Notes: a model not told the origin generated them from the sequence alone. A stretch of 64,000 bases of DNA from Gangjinia marincola (GCF_039523415.1 NZ_BAAAFG010000013.1:62001-126000); one strand, 5' to 3'; shown: positions 35,310 to 44,588, numbered from the stretch's first letter. Made by a program: numbers and translations.

Positions 35310-35786
35310 TCAAAAGTGTAGAGAAAACCCTACTCCATTAGAATTTGTAATGAGGTGTAATTGTGGCTTTACACTAAAGGTGTTTGTGGTACTTAGGGTC
35401 GCATTGTACATATCAACAGCTTCTTTTGCTTTTCTGTACGCGCTATTTGAAAGAGGTAGTGCCACAACAATTAAACCGCCGCCAATAGCCGCAAAAGTCC
35501 AATTTGGATCTCCGCCGCCTATTGCCGTTCCTAACGGGAAGCCTACCATCCCTCCTCCTGCGATACCCAGTATGGTAGCAAAGGTGTTACCATTTCTCGC
35601 TTTTTTTACTAAGGTGAAGGCCTGTTTATTACCTTCTACAAGATTTTGTAAGTCTTTTAACGAGAGCATTTTTCCATCTTGCTCAAATTGGTAACCACCA
35701 AACACTTTTTTAGATTCTATACGTTGGGCATAAAAAGTAGAACTTAAACAAAAGGTAAAAAGTAAAAGGACAATATTCTTTTTCAT
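35310..35786 (-). CDS. secreted glycine-rich membrane-associated protein
   Basis: A 158-residue protein with a signal peptide (MKKNIVLLLFTFCLSSTFYAQ). Two glycine-rich hydrophobic segments follow (ILGIAGGGMVGFPLGTAIGG and FAAIGGGLIVVALPLS), resembling small outer-membrane or glycine-zipper proteins. The C-terminus ends in a short aromatic strand (GVGFSLHF) with the terminal Phe typical of beta-barrel-inserted proteins. The family is hypothetical, and the function cannot be read. Confidence 0.7.
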   Translation of the reverse strand: MKKNIVLLLFTFCLSSTFYAQRIESKKVFGGYQFEQDGKMLSLKDLQNLVEGNKQAFTLVKKARNGNTFATILGIAGGGMVGFPLGTAIGGGDPNWTFAAIGGGLIVVALPLSNSAYRKAKEAVDMYNATLSTTNTFSVKPQLHLITNSNGVGFSLHF

Positions 35787-35848
35787 AGAGCGTAAACTAT
35801 TTGAGTGTTTGATTTTAGCAGACGAAGATAAAAATCAATCCTTAATGA

Positions 35849-36067
35849 TCAAAATAGTATTGTCTTCATAACTACCTTAATTTTTTTGGTCTGATCATTG
35901 AATTTACTTCCGTTTGTCATGGACAACCAAAACGGATATCCCGGTAGTAAGGCTTCGCCAAAAATCATTAATTCTGCATTAGCATTTCCTGCTTTTTCAA
36001 TGGTCTGTGTTTTGTCTAACCAAATAGGCCCAATTTGAGCCATGGCAATTTTGAGGGGGTATTGCAT
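35849..36067 (-). pseudogene. remnant of a nitrilase (carbon-nitrogen hydrolase) gene
   Basis: A 72-codon frame beginning MQYPLKIAMAQIGPIWLDK and containing FGEALLPGYPFWLSMTNGSKF. This is the N-terminus of nitrilases, including the first catalytic Glu (in FGEALLPGYP). About ten residues expected between IEKA and NANAEL are missing, and after KFNDQTKK the frame ends after a few unrelated codons. The catalytic Lys and Cys regions are absent, and no continuing fragment is found on either side. An intact nitrilase is about 300 residues or more. I regard it as a decayed gene fragment. Confidence 0.72.
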
Positions 36068-36134
36068 ACATCAATTTTAATTCGATACCGAAGCAATAAA
36101 ACTATTGCAGAGCTGGGTAGCCGGGTTCATCATT

Positions 36135-37190
36135 TTATTGACCACGCAGATTACTCGTCTCAATAATCTGGTTCTTTTCATCATAAACTTTAACCACATT
36201 ATCTTTAATGATTGCTTTATAGGTGCGATTTCCTTTTCGATCAAATTGGAGCCATTCGCCCTCAGGCTGTCCGTCATCATACGATTCTTGCTTGGAGACT
36301 TCGCCATTGCAATAATATGACATCCATTTATCTTGCTTCTTCCCGTTTACATAGATCTTTAAACGCTCTAATTGACCGTCTTTGTAAAAGTGTTTTTCTA
36401 TAAGTCGATTTTTTTCATGTTTTTTGGTGTATATGATCTTACCGTTGTCCTTTGAGTACTTTATTTCATCATAGGGCAACTCATCTTTATAGGTAACTTC
36501 TCTTTTAAGGCTTCCGTTGTTGTAAAAAGATGTAAGCGAGATCGTTGCTCCTTGTTCTTTTAGAGAAAAGAAAGTTAAGACCCCGTCATCGTCAAAGTGA
36601 CTCCACTTTCCATGTTCCTTTCCATTCTTATAAAAACCACTTCGGTATATGGTTCCATCATCTTTGTAGGTAATCCATTCGAAATTGAGATTATTTTCAT
36701 CGATTAAGCGCCCTTTAGTATCGTAGCTTTCAATCCATTGATATACTCCACTGCCTTTTGCTTCCCCTATTTCAGCCTTTTTTCCAGATTTATGGTAGCG
36801 TTCTAGTTTACCTTCAAGATACCCCATATCATTATAAGTCGCTTTCTGAAAAAGTGTCCCGTTATCGTGAAAGATTTTCCATTCACCCCATAGTTTCCCG
36901 GCGGTATAAGAACCTTCTTCTTTTAACTCACCGTTGGAGTGATAGGTTTTCCAAGCGCCATCTTTCTTGCCTTTTTTATAGACACCTAAACTTTTAAGCG
37001 TTCCGTCCTTATAATATGTTTTACATGTTCCTGAACGCTCACCATCGTACCTATTATCGCAACGTTCTTTAAGCTGACCATTTGAATAATAGGTCTCATT
37101 TTCATCAAAAATGATGTCCTGAGCAGAACTGGTAGCTAAAGAACAAAAGAGCGCGATGAAAAGTATTACGAGGTTAACGTTTTTGATCAT
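36135..37190 (-). CDS. secreted MORN-like (YwqK-type) repeat protein
   Basis: A 351-residue exported protein (signal ending ATSSAQ). About a dozen repeats of 22-24 residues carry the pattern Y-x-N/D-G-x-L-K, for example YYSNGQLKERC, YYKDGTLKSLG, YHSNGELKEEG and YYCNGEVSKQE. This is the MORN variant often named YwqK antitoxin in databases, but no toxin partner is adjacent. Proteins of this kind are common in flavobacterial envelopes, with unclear function. A second paralogue lies at 49319. Its 3' end adjoins the nitrilase remnant. Confidence 0.85.
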   Translation of the reverse strand: MIKNVNLVILFIALFCSLATSSAQDIIFDENETYYSNGQLKERCDNRYDGERSGTCKTYYKDGTLKSLGVYKKGKKDGAWKTYHSNGELKEEGSYTAGKLWGEWKIFHDNGTLFQKATYNDMGYLEGKLERYHKSGKKAEIGEAKGSGVYQWIESYDTKGRLIDENNLNFEWITYKDDGTIYRSGFYKNGKEHGKWSHFDDDGVLTFFSLKEQGATISLTSFYNNGSLKREVTYKDELPYDEIKYSKDNGKIIYTKKHEKNRLIEKHFYKDGQLERLKIYVNGKKQDKWMSYYCNGEVSKQESYDDGQPEGEWLQFDRKGNRTYKAIIKDNVVKVYDEKNQIIETSNLRGQ

Positions 37191-37459
37191 AAGGAAAATT
37201 TAAAAGACGAAGTAAATGTAGAGATTAAATCGTTTCTATTATCTATTATTTAGAAAATGAACGTAGTAAGTTTTAATTTTTCAAATCTGTTGATTCTGAC
37301 TTGTATTAGTAAAAACTGCTTTTATTGGGCAAAATGATTCAAATCTGAACTTCTGCAATACCTCAGCAGTATAACTATTGTCAAGCGTGAGTAAACTACT
37401 CTTGTGTATTGGTAAAAGAAACTATTATTTGTCCAATCATTGCCCTATTTTTATCCCTT

Positions 37460-38833
37460 ATGGATGCACTTAACCACATCATGTCCAAGTTCTCATCGTT
37501 TGCATGGGGATTGCCCTTGCTGATTCTTTTAATGGGTGGTGGTTTGTATCTGTTGATGTATTCTCTTTTTATCCCTTTTCGTTACCTCGGTCATGCGCTT
37601 CAGGTCCTGCGTGGTAAGTATGATGATCCCAATGATCCCGGAGAGATCTCTCATTTTAAAGCATTGAGTACCGCATTGGCCTCTACCATTGGGATGGGGA
37701 ATATTGCCGGGGTCGCGTTGGCCATATCCATCGGCGGACCCGGAGCCATGTTTTGGATGTGGATGAGCGCTATTGTTGGTATGTCCACCAAATTTTTCAC
37801 CTCGACCTTGGCTGTTCTATTCCGCGGTAAGGATAGCGCAGGGAATTTGCAAGGTGGCCCCATGTATTTTATTACTGAAGGATTAGGAAAACGATGGAAG
37901 CCCATGGCGGTACTCTTTAGCGCATTTGGCATGTTAGGAGCTTTGCCGGTGGTGAATGTAAATCAACTCAAACAGGCGATTAATGATATCGTGTTAATTC
38001 CAAACGGGATTGACGTAAACCTGCAAACAAATTTGGTTATCGCATTTATCTTAGTAGTGGTCACCACCATTGTTATTGTTGGAGGGCTCAATCGCATTAG
38101 CAGCATTGCGGCTAAACTCGTACCAAGTATGGTGGTGCTTTACTTTGTTCTGGTGTTAATCATTTTAGGCACGCATATTAAAAGCGTCCCGTACTATTTT
38201 TCACTCATCTTTACCGATGCTTTTTCAGCCGACTATCTGCCGGAAAGTGAATCTTTTTTGGGCGGAGTCTTAGGCGGACTGATTTTACTGGGAGTTCGCA
38301 GAGGAGCGTTCTCGAATGAAGCAGGAATTGGTACAGCTCCCATGGCCCATGGAGCAGCAAAAACAGCAGAACCCATTAGAGAAGGTTTGGTTGCCATGTT
38401 GGGTCCATTAATTGATACTATGGTGATTTGTACCTTAACCGCGCTGGCCATTTTAGTAACTGATGTTTGGGAAACCCAAGATGCAAATGGCGTAACCCTA
38501 ACCGCCTTAGCCTTTTCTGAGGCACTACCCGGTGTAGGAGCGTATGCATTAATGCTCTGTGTGTTTGTCTTTAGCGTTTCTTCCTTGTTTTCATATTCGT
38601 ATTATGGTACAAAATGCATGTCCTTCTTATTTGGGGTAAAACGTCAAAAACTTTATTTAATTCTTTACATAGGTAGCATTGTATTAGCTGCCACCACAGA
38701 TTTCTCTGCGATGATCAATTTTATTGACGGGGTATTTGCCTTTATGGCGGTTCCTACCATGACTGCAACACTATTATTAGCACCAAAAGTTGTTACTGAA
38801 GCGAAGCGGTATTTTAAGCGGTTAGATGATTAA
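37460..38833 (+). CDS. sodium:alanine symporter (AGCS family)
   Basis: A 457-residue transporter of about 10-11 membrane helices. GGGLYLLMYSLFIPFRYLG, ALASTIGMGNIAGVALAI, NLQGGPMYFITEGLG and RRGAFSNEAGIGTAPMAHGA match the AGCS amino acid:cation symporters. It imports alanine or glycine with Na. A TTG-started extension from 37409 is open, but MDALNHIMSKFSSFAWG at 37460 gives the usual N-terminus. It is monocistronic, and the long intergenic region after it holds a gene relic. Confidence 0.92.
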   Translation: MDALNHIMSKFSSFAWGLPLLILLMGGGLYLLMYSLFIPFRYLGHALQVLRGKYDDPNDPGEISHFKALSTALASTIGMGNIAGVALAISIGGPGAMFWMWMSAIVGMSTKFFTSTLAVLFRGKDSAGNLQGGPMYFITEGLGKRWKPMAVLFSAFGMLGALPVVNVNQLKQAINDIVLIPNGIDVNLQTNLVIAFILVVVTTIVIVGGLNRISSIAAKLVPSMVVLYFVLVLIILGTHIKSVPYYFSLIFTDAFSADYLPESESFLGGVLGGLILLGVRRGAFSNEAGIGTAPMAHGAAKTAEPIREGLVAMLGPLIDTMVICTLTALAILVTDVWETQDANGVTLTALAFSEALPGVGAYALMLCVFVFSVSSLFSYSYYGTKCMSFLFGVKRQKLYLILYIGSIVLAATTDFSAMINFIDGVFAFMAVPTMTATLLLAPKVVTEAKRYFKRLDD

Positions 38834-38934
38834 AAACGTACCGCAGCAGTACAAGTACTGTGGAGCAGGTGAATCACAATGGCAAATCATCAATGAAATT
38901 GTAAAAAATAGTAGACTATTTTTAATCTTTTAGA

Positions 38935-39165
38935 TTATTTTTTCTCCTTGAAGCTATCGATCTCTAAATAGGTCTTATTATTAGGAATATATATAGTCCC
39001 AGTCCTAGTATCCATTATCACAGAAGATTCGTTAATCATGTACCTTCCTTTTGTGAATAATTGTAGAGAGTAATTAAAAATAACATACTTAATACTAAAT
39101 AGAATACTAACTTGATTTTCTGATATTTATTCGTTCCTAGAAGTTTGTTATGTAAAGGATTATTT
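38935..39165 (-). pseudogene. frameshifted small membrane protein
   Basis: On the minus strand one frame reads a basic stretch and a hydrophobic helix (KYQKIKLVFYLVLSMLF, LITLYNYSQ) and stops just after. The +1 neighbouring frame continues KGRYMINESSVIMDTRTG and ends TYLEIDSFKEKK at 38935. The two overlap so that one base change in length near 39045 would join helix and soluble tail into one single-pass protein. The tail alone has an ATG at 39039 and could make a 34-residue peptide. No ATG is found for the N-terminal part. A real frameshift or an assembly error is possible. Confidence 0.45.
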
Positions 39166-39237
39166 CTTATTTTAATAAATATAAAAGTTATATTATTGAA
39201 TTATCACAATTCATCCAATTTTAAATTTTTTCTATAT

Positions 39238-39777
39238 CTAAGGCACCAAAAACTGCTTTTCCCAATTCCCATCTTTTAACTCAAACAAAGCCCTAATATG
39301 ATTGGGGCGTTTGAGGCGTAAATATTCAATCTTGGTGGGGTGCAACTCCATGATGGTAAAATAATGTTCGTCGCCATATTCGACTTGATCTGGATTTGAG
39401 ATTGGCGTACCCGGGGGATTGGCAGTAGTGTAGTCTTTTTTAGATGTTTGCTGTATGCCGTTCCATTTCTTTTTGACATCAGCACCTTCTGTGTGTAAAT
39501 GAATGGTTCCGCTTACTGTGATTTGATGTAGCTTTTTGGGATGGTAAAACAGGACACTCACCTGATTATGCTCCTTAATCTCATAGACCTTATTGCTGCG
39601 GTAATCGGTATAAAACCACAGGCAATTATCCATAATAGTTCTAAAGACCACGGTGCGTTGCTTGACCTCGCTTGCGTTTTTCAGGGTAGCAAAAGTGCAG
39701 TATTTAAAGGGGTGTTTGCGTTTGTGGCAGCCGTCCTGTAGTTCCTGCCAGGTAGTTTCAAATAGTTCGTCTAACAT
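39238..39777 (-). CDS. pyridoxamine 5'-phosphate oxidase-family flavoprotein
   Basis: A 179-residue split-barrel FMN-binding protein. RTVVFRTIMDNCLWFYTDYRSNK is the FMN-phosphate-binding region, followed by QVSVLFYHPKKLHQITVSG and a C-terminal YLRLKRPNH. The fold is that of PdxH-like oxidases, but the family also includes heme oxygenases and other FMN proteins, so PLP synthesis is not certain. It starts two bases after the SIMPL gene stop and is cotranscribed with it. Confidence 0.82.
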   Translation of the reverse strand: MLDELFETTWQELQDGCHKRKHPFKYCTFATLKNASEVKQRTVVFRTIMDNCLWFYTDYRSNKVYEIKEHNQVSVLFYHPKKLHQITVSGTIHLHTEGADVKKKWNGIQQTSKKDYTTANPPGTPISNPDQVEYGDEHYFTIMELHPTKIEYLRLKRPNHIRALFELKDGNWEKQFLVP

Positions 39778-39779
39778 GC

Positions 39780-40505
39780 TTATTCAATTTCGTATTCCAG
39801 CCGCATGGTGATCGAAGCTGTTTTTTGTTTAGCCGTAGTGTTATACGCACCGCCCCAGCTAATGTCTTCACCACTGTTTTGCCCCAGGATTTGAAAAACT
39901 CCCATGCGGGCACTGTTGAGGTTGCCCAAGCTACTCCCGCTGTTTTCGGCAATCTTTTCAGCACGCAGTCGGGCATCTTCCGTCGCCTTAGAGATTAATT
40001 CGATCTTAAGATCGGCTATTTTAGTATAGTAGTACCGCGGCGGATAGGAGTTAAACTGAACTCCCTTGTTCAATAATTCGGTGACCTCTCGTGAAATCCC
40101 TTCGACTTTTTCGACATTGGTAGATTCTACCTTAATGGATTGGGTAAGGTTGTAGCCTCTAAAAATGCTTCCGACATAATTGCCATTATCGTATTGGTTA
40201 TCGCTGCGTTCACTGGTTTGCACCGAGTTAAAGATGATGTTTTCAGCTTGGATTCCTTTCGCCATTAAATACTCTCGTACAATCTGTTTATCCCGGTTTA
40301 AATCCTCAAACGCCTGTTTTAAGTTGGAGTTAAAGCGATTAAAACTGCCTTCCCACACAATTAGATCAGATGTAAAATCTTTGCTTCCTAAGCCCGTAAC
40401 ATTGATATTACCTTCGGGATTTGAACGTGAGGTATAGGCGTTACCCATCAGATATGCCGCCCCTACAATGGCTAATGAAAAAATGATTGCGGTTAGGTAT
40501 TTCAT
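39780..40505 (-). CDS. SIMPL (DUF541) domain protein
   Basis: A 241-residue membrane-anchored or exported protein. An N-terminal hydrophobic segment (YLTAIIFSLAIVGAAYLMG) precedes the DUF541/SIMPL domain (INVTGLGSKDFTSDLIVWEG, IKVESTNVEKVEGISREV, EDARLRAEKIAENSGSSLG). Family members, such as BP26 and YggE, sit in the periplasm and are linked to stress. The ATG at 40505 is chosen over a GTG three codons upstream. It is the first gene of a pair with the FMN-binding protein. Confidence 0.85.
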   Translation of the reverse strand: MKYLTAIIFSLAIVGAAYLMGNAYTSRSNPEGNINVTGLGSKDFTSDLIVWEGSFNRFNSNLKQAFEDLNRDKQIVREYLMAKGIQAENIIFNSVQTSERSDNQYDNGNYVGSIFRGYNLTQSIKVESTNVEKVEGISREVTELLNKGVQFNSYPPRYYYTKIADLKIELISKATEDARLRAEKIAENSGSSLGNLNSARMGVFQILGQNSGEDISWGGAYNTTAKQKTASITMRLEYEIE

Positions 40506-40577
40506 AATGTCCACAAATTGTTGAAACCTAAAGGTAGAAAAATATCCTGCCAGAGATAAATATCAACCTCAAATTTT

Positions 40578-40585
40578 TACTTTTG
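40578..40585 (+). promoter_or_regulatory. -7 element of guaA
   Basis: TACTTTTG is an exact TAnnTTTG match ending three bases before the guaA ATG, which predicts a leaderless message. Confidence 0.55.
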
Positions 40586-40588
40586 CCT

Positions 40589-42118
40589 ATGCAAAATAAT
40601 GTCCTTATTCTTGACTTTGGGTCGCAATACACCCAACTCATCGCAAGACGCGTGAGAGAACTCAACATTTACTGTGAAATCCACCCGTATCATAAGATTC
40701 CGGCAAACTTAGATCCCTTTAAAGCGGTGATCCTGAGTGGGAGTCCATTTTCAGTACGCAGCGATGATGCACCACACCCGGATTTATCGGCCATCAAAGG
40801 CAAAAAACCTTTGCTTGGTGTATGCTACGGGGCACAATACCTCGCTCATTTTTATGGTGGTAAGGTAGCGCCCAGTGCTACCCGCGAGTATGGGAGAGCC
40901 AATCTTTCTATTGTGAAAGATGAGGCCAAGCTTTTTGATGAGATTACAGAAAATACCCAAGTCTGGATGTCTCATAGTGATACCATCAAGGATTTGCCTG
41001 TCGGCGGAAAACGCTTAGCAAGCACCAGCGATGTGCTTAATGCCGCATATCGTATCGATGGGGAAGACACCTACGCAATACAATTTCACCCTGAAGTATA
41101 CCATACCACCGAAGGAAAACGTTTACTCGAAAACTTTTTAGTGCACATTGCCGGGGTGGAGCAGTCCTGGACACCTGCTGCTTTTGTGGATACCACAGTT
41201 GAAGAACTCAAGCAAAAAGTAGGTGCCGATAAAGTAGTCTTAGGTTTAAGCGGCGGAGTAGATAGTACCGTGGCTGCCGTATTGCTACACAAGGCCATTG
41301 GCAAGAACCTCTATTGCATTTTTGTGAATAACGGATTGCTGCGTAAAGATGAGTTTGAAAGTGTACTGGATCAGTACAAAGACATGGGGCTGAATGTAAA
41401 AGGTGTAGATGCTTCGGCACGTTTCTTGAAAGCGCTGAAAGACGAAGCAGATCCGGAAGCAAAGCGTAAAGCGATTGGCAAAACATTTATAGAGGTCTTT
41501 GATGATGAAGCGCACGAAATTACCGATGTGACCTATTTAGCACAGGGAACGATTTATCCTGATGTGATTGAGTCAGTTTCGGTCAATGGACCATCGGTCA
41601 CCATAAAATCGCATCATAACGTGGGAGGATTGCCCGATTTTATGAAGTTAAAGATCGTAGAGCCATTGCGTATGTTGTTTAAGGATGAGGTGCGACGAGT
41701 AGGAGCAGAGTTGGGGATAGATAAAACCTTATTAGGGAGACATCCCTTCCCGGGGCCAGGTTTGGCGATACGTATTTTAGGAGATATCACGGCAGAAAAA
41801 GTACGTATCTTGCAAGAGGTAGATGCCATTTTCATTAATGGATTGAGAGAATGGGGATTGTACGATAAGGTTTGGCAGGCAGGAGCGATTCTGTTGCCGG
41901 TGAACTCGGTAGGCGTGATGGGAGATGAGCGTACGTATGAAAAAGTAGTCGCGCTAAGGGCGGTAGAGTCCACCGATGGAATGACCGCAGACTGGGTGAA
42001 TTTACCCTATGAATTTTTACAAAAAACCTCTAATGCGATCATCAATCGTGTGAAAGGTGTCAACAGAGTGGTATATGACATCAGTTCAAAACCACCCGCC
42101 ACGATTGAGTGGGAATAA
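40589..42118 (+). CDS. guaA: GMP synthase (glutamine-hydrolysing)
   Basis: A full-length 509-residue GuaA. The class I glutamine amidotransferase domain (1-190) has the nucleophile Cys in GVCYGAQYLAH and QFHPEVYHT. The ATP pyrophosphatase domain has the P-loop VLGLSGGVDSTVAA, and the C-terminal dimerisation domain ends KPPATIEWE. It converts XMP to GMP. The frame is also open two codons upstream from a TTG, but the ATG at 40589 is the family start. The LysM gene follows 11 bases on. Confidence 0.97.
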   Translation: MQNNVLILDFGSQYTQLIARRVRELNIYCEIHPYHKIPANLDPFKAVILSGSPFSVRSDDAPHPDLSAIKGKKPLLGVCYGAQYLAHFYGGKVAPSATREYGRANLSIVKDEAKLFDEITENTQVWMSHSDTIKDLPVGGKRLASTSDVLNAAYRIDGEDTYAIQFHPEVYHTTEGKRLLENFLVHIAGVEQSWTPAAFVDTTVEELKQKVGADKVVLGLSGGVDSTVAAVLLHKAIGKNLYCIFVNNGLLRKDEFESVLDQYKDMGLNVKGVDASARFLKALKDEADPEAKRKAIGKTFIEVFDDEAHEITDVTYLAQGTIYPDVIESVSVNGPSVTIKSHHNVGGLPDFMKLKIVEPLRMLFKDEVRRVGAELGIDKTLLGRHPFPGPGLAIRILGDITAEKVRILQEVDAIFINGLREWGLYDKVWQAGAILLPVNSVGVMGDERTYEKVVALRAVESTDGMTADWVNLPYEFLQKTSNAIINRVKGVNRVVYDISSKPPATIEWE

Positions 42119-42129
42119 ACAGTTAATAC

Positions 42130-44025
42130 ATGAGGAGTATAACCATCATTTGTTTTTTAATTCTGAGTTGGAGCATCCAGGCACAAGAATATAAAGCACA
42201 TAAAGTTCAAGAAGGAGAAACCTTAGAGAGTATTGCCGCGCGATACGGCACCTCTGTCGCTGCGATTAAAAAGATCAATCCAGATGCGGCAAACCTTACC
42301 AAAAATTCGATTTTAGTCGTTGCTGATTACAGCGGGATGCAGCCAGACCCGGTCGACTTTGTGATGCACAAAGTAAAGCGAAAAGAAACGCTGTTTAGTT
42401 TGTCACAACGCTATAATGTGAGTCAGACCCTGATCAAAAAATACAACAAGCAGCTCTATGCTGAGAAGCTGCGAAAAGGAGACCGAATTCAGATTCCGGT
42501 GTATCCTAAGCCGGGTGAAGTTGTTGAGCGCCCTGGTCTGCCCGTTATCGATCCCATGGACGATAAGATTGCCACACATGTGGTTCAAATGAGTGAAGGT
42601 AAATTTGGCATTGCCCGTAAATACGGGATTAGTGTTGCGCAGCTCAATGCCATGAACCCCGGTGTGGGAGATGACTTAAAACCGGGTCAAAAATTGATTG
42701 TCACTAAAAATCCCACAGATAAAGCATCTATCCTAAAGGATCGCAGGTTCGCTTTTTATGAGGTGCAACCGTTAGAAAACTTTTTTCAGCTTACGCAGAA
42801 GTTTGAAATCACGCAGGACTCGCTCATTGCTTTAAATCCCTCCTTAACCGATGGTGTCAAAGCTGGCATGGTACTCAAAGTCCCTAATAATGAACTTTCT
42901 GCCGTTGGTTTTTTCTTTACAGATAATCCAATGGTTAATCTGGAAGATTCATTGACCAATAATCTGGTTAAAGAATTAGTGGTCATGCTTCCGTTTAATT
43001 TAGATCGTTCCTCTAAAGACTCTGTCAATCTAGAAGATCGATTTAAACGAGAACGTTTACTCAATTTATCCCTGGACTTCTATGAAGGGGTATTGATGGC
43101 GTTGGATTCTGCAAAACGAAATGGGATTTCGGTCAATTTGCAAACGTTTGACACCCAACAAGATTCAAGCAAGGTGGCTAATTTATTCAAGGCGAATGAT
43201 TTTTCAAACGTTCAGGCCATCATAGGACCTTTGATGAATACGACTTTTGATGTTGCGGCCCGTCAAGCGGAAGCCTTGCAAATCCCGGTGTTCTCTCCAT
43301 TAACCACTGCTACTATTGGAATGACACCTAATGTATTTCAAACCAGAACGATTGACAGCTTGATGGAAGTTAAGTTAATGAATCATCTGGACGATCGTAC
43401 GGAAACAAAAAATGTGATCATCATCGCCGATAGCTCCGCCGAAGCTAAAAAGGAGCGTTTACTAACAAAATATCCTGTGGCTAAGGTGATTACACCTCGC
43501 GAAAACAGTTTTATCTATCAAACCGATTTGTCCAAAGAGCTGGTCGATGGGATGGAGAACTGGATTTTCATTGAGACCAACCAGGTTTCGCTCATTAGTA
43601 ATGTGACCAGCTACCTCAATGCTTTGTCAGATAAATATAAAGCACAACTATTTACAACCGGGTACAATAGTTCATTTGAGAATGAAAATATTGATGCCAA
43701 TCACCTGAGCAAGTTAAGATTTATGTTTGCCTCCATTAGTAAGCAGGTTTTAGATAATAAAACAGGCTCTTTTAACGCCGCTTATCTCAAACGCTTTGGA
43801 AAGATGCCGAGTCAATACGCGCTGCGTGGATTTGATATTACCTATGACGTACTGTTGCGTTTAGCGGCATTTGGTGATGTGTATTCTTCCGCCCATTCAG
43901 GAGCAAATACGTCGTACCTAAAAAGCGGGTTCTACTACGCCAAGCAGCCGATGGGAGGATATTACAATACATCTGCCTATCTTATTCAATATGAAGACGG
44001 ACTTCAACTTAAACTTGTGGAATAA
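42130..44025 (+). CDS. LysM repeat protein with a periplasmic-binding-like domain
   Basis: A 631-residue exported protein (signal MRSITIICFLILSWSIQAQ). Four LysM-type modules cover about residues 20-65, 77-122, 140-185 and 200-245, for example HKVQEGETLESIAARYGTS and HKVKRKETLFSLSQRYNVS. They would bind peptidoglycan or another glycan. The C-terminal half (about 275-631) resembles a type 1 periplasmic binding protein (VLMALDSAKRNGISVNLQTF, NVQAIIGPLMNTTFDVAARQ), as in LppC/LpoA-like penicillin-binding protein activators. It follows guaA and precedes osmC directly, with no gap. Activating peptidoglycan synthesis is an inference. Confidence 0.85.
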   Translation: MRSITIICFLILSWSIQAQEYKAHKVQEGETLESIAARYGTSVAAIKKINPDAANLTKNSILVVADYSGMQPDPVDFVMHKVKRKETLFSLSQRYNVSQTLIKKYNKQLYAEKLRKGDRIQIPVYPKPGEVVERPGLPVIDPMDDKIATHVVQMSEGKFGIARKYGISVAQLNAMNPGVGDDLKPGQKLIVTKNPTDKASILKDRRFAFYEVQPLENFFQLTQKFEITQDSLIALNPSLTDGVKAGMVLKVPNNELSAVGFFFTDNPMVNLEDSLTNNLVKELVVMLPFNLDRSSKDSVNLEDRFKRERLLNLSLDFYEGVLMALDSAKRNGISVNLQTFDTQQDSSKVANLFKANDFSNVQAIIGPLMNTTFDVAARQAEALQIPVFSPLTTATIGMTPNVFQTRTIDSLMEVKLMNHLDDRTETKNVIIIADSSAEAKKERLLTKYPVAKVITPRENSFIYQTDLSKELVDGMENWIFIETNQVSLISNVTSYLNALSDKYKAQLFTTGYNSSFENENIDANHLSKLRFMFASISKQVLDNKTGSFNAAYLKRFGKMPSQYALRGFDITYDVLLRLAAFGDVYSSAHSGANTSYLKSGFYYAKQPMGGYYNTSAYLIQYEDGLQLKLVE

Positions 44026-44427
44026 ATGACATCAATTGTAGTGTATAATGGTGATTTACGTGCTACCTCTACGCACATTAAAAGCAACCAATCTTTTATT
44101 ACAGATGCTCCTACCGATAATCACGGCAAAGGAGCAGCGTTCTCACCCACTGATACGGTAGCCACTGCGTTGGCAAGCTGTATGTTAACGGTTATGGGAA
44201 TCAAGGCAAACGAGTTAGGAGTAGATCTTGTCAATACAAAAGCTGAAGTCACTAAAACCATGGCGTCTAATCCCCGAAGAATTTCACGCGTAGAGGTGCT
44301 GATCACGTTTCCAGATACATATTCCCAAAAAACAAAGAAGATGTTAGAACAAACCGCCAAAACTTGCCCTGTGCTTAACAGCCTACATCCAGAGATGGAG
44401 AAAGTGGTGAGGTTTGCCTACAGCTAA
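44026..44427 (+). CDS. OsmC-family peroxiredoxin-like protein
   Basis: A 133-residue OsmC/Ohr protein. The redox cysteines are Cys52 (ALASCMLTVMGI) and Cys114 (AKTCPVLNSL), with the usual GKGAAFSPTDTVATAL before them. Members reduce organic hydroperoxides with thiols. The first base of its ATG follows directly on the stop codon of the LysM gene, so it belongs to the guaA-LysM-osmC transcription unit. The exact type (OsmC, Ohr or YhfA) is uncertain. Confidence 0.88.
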   Translation: MTSIVVYNGDLRATSTHIKSNQSFITDAPTDNHGKGAAFSPTDTVATALASCMLTVMGIKANELGVDLVNTKAEVTKTMASNPRRISRVEVLITFPDTYSQKTKKMLEQTAKTCPVLNSLHPEMEKVVRFAYS

Positions 44428-44459
44428 GAGTAAAATATTCAAAATTTCAAAAACAATGT

Positions 44460-44479
44460 CACGGAATACAATTCCGCGC
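44460..44479. repeat. REP-like palindrome R1
   Basis: CACGGAATACAATTCCGCGC: CGGAAT and ATTCCG arms around ACA. It belongs to the palindrome family flanking the RAYT gene. Confidence 0.75.
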
Positions 44480-44569
44480 TATCTGTTTTTATTATTTATG
44501 ACTTCTGTCCAGCGCCTTTTGCTTTCGATAATTCTATATTATACATATTAATTATTTACACGCCGTTAG

Positions 44570-44588
44570 CGCGGATTTGCAATCCGCG
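44570..44588. repeat. REP-like palindrome R2
   Basis: An 8-bp perfect stem CGCGGATT/AATCCGCG around TGC, the strongest palindrome of the cluster on the 3' side of the RAYT gene. Confidence 0.8.

Noticed and set aside
35849..36067. The nitrilase-like frame as a functional small gene
   Set aside because: The catalytic Lys and Cys regions are missing and an internal segment is deleted, so it is called a remnant.
36077..36307. A 76-codon minus-strand frame near the nitrilase remnant
   Set aside because: It overlaps the MORN-repeat gene in another frame and has no family features.
36135..37190. A toxin-antitoxin system implied by the YwqK name
   Set aside because: Both YwqK-like genes (also 49319-50014) have signal peptides and no toxin neighbour, so the label is not supported.
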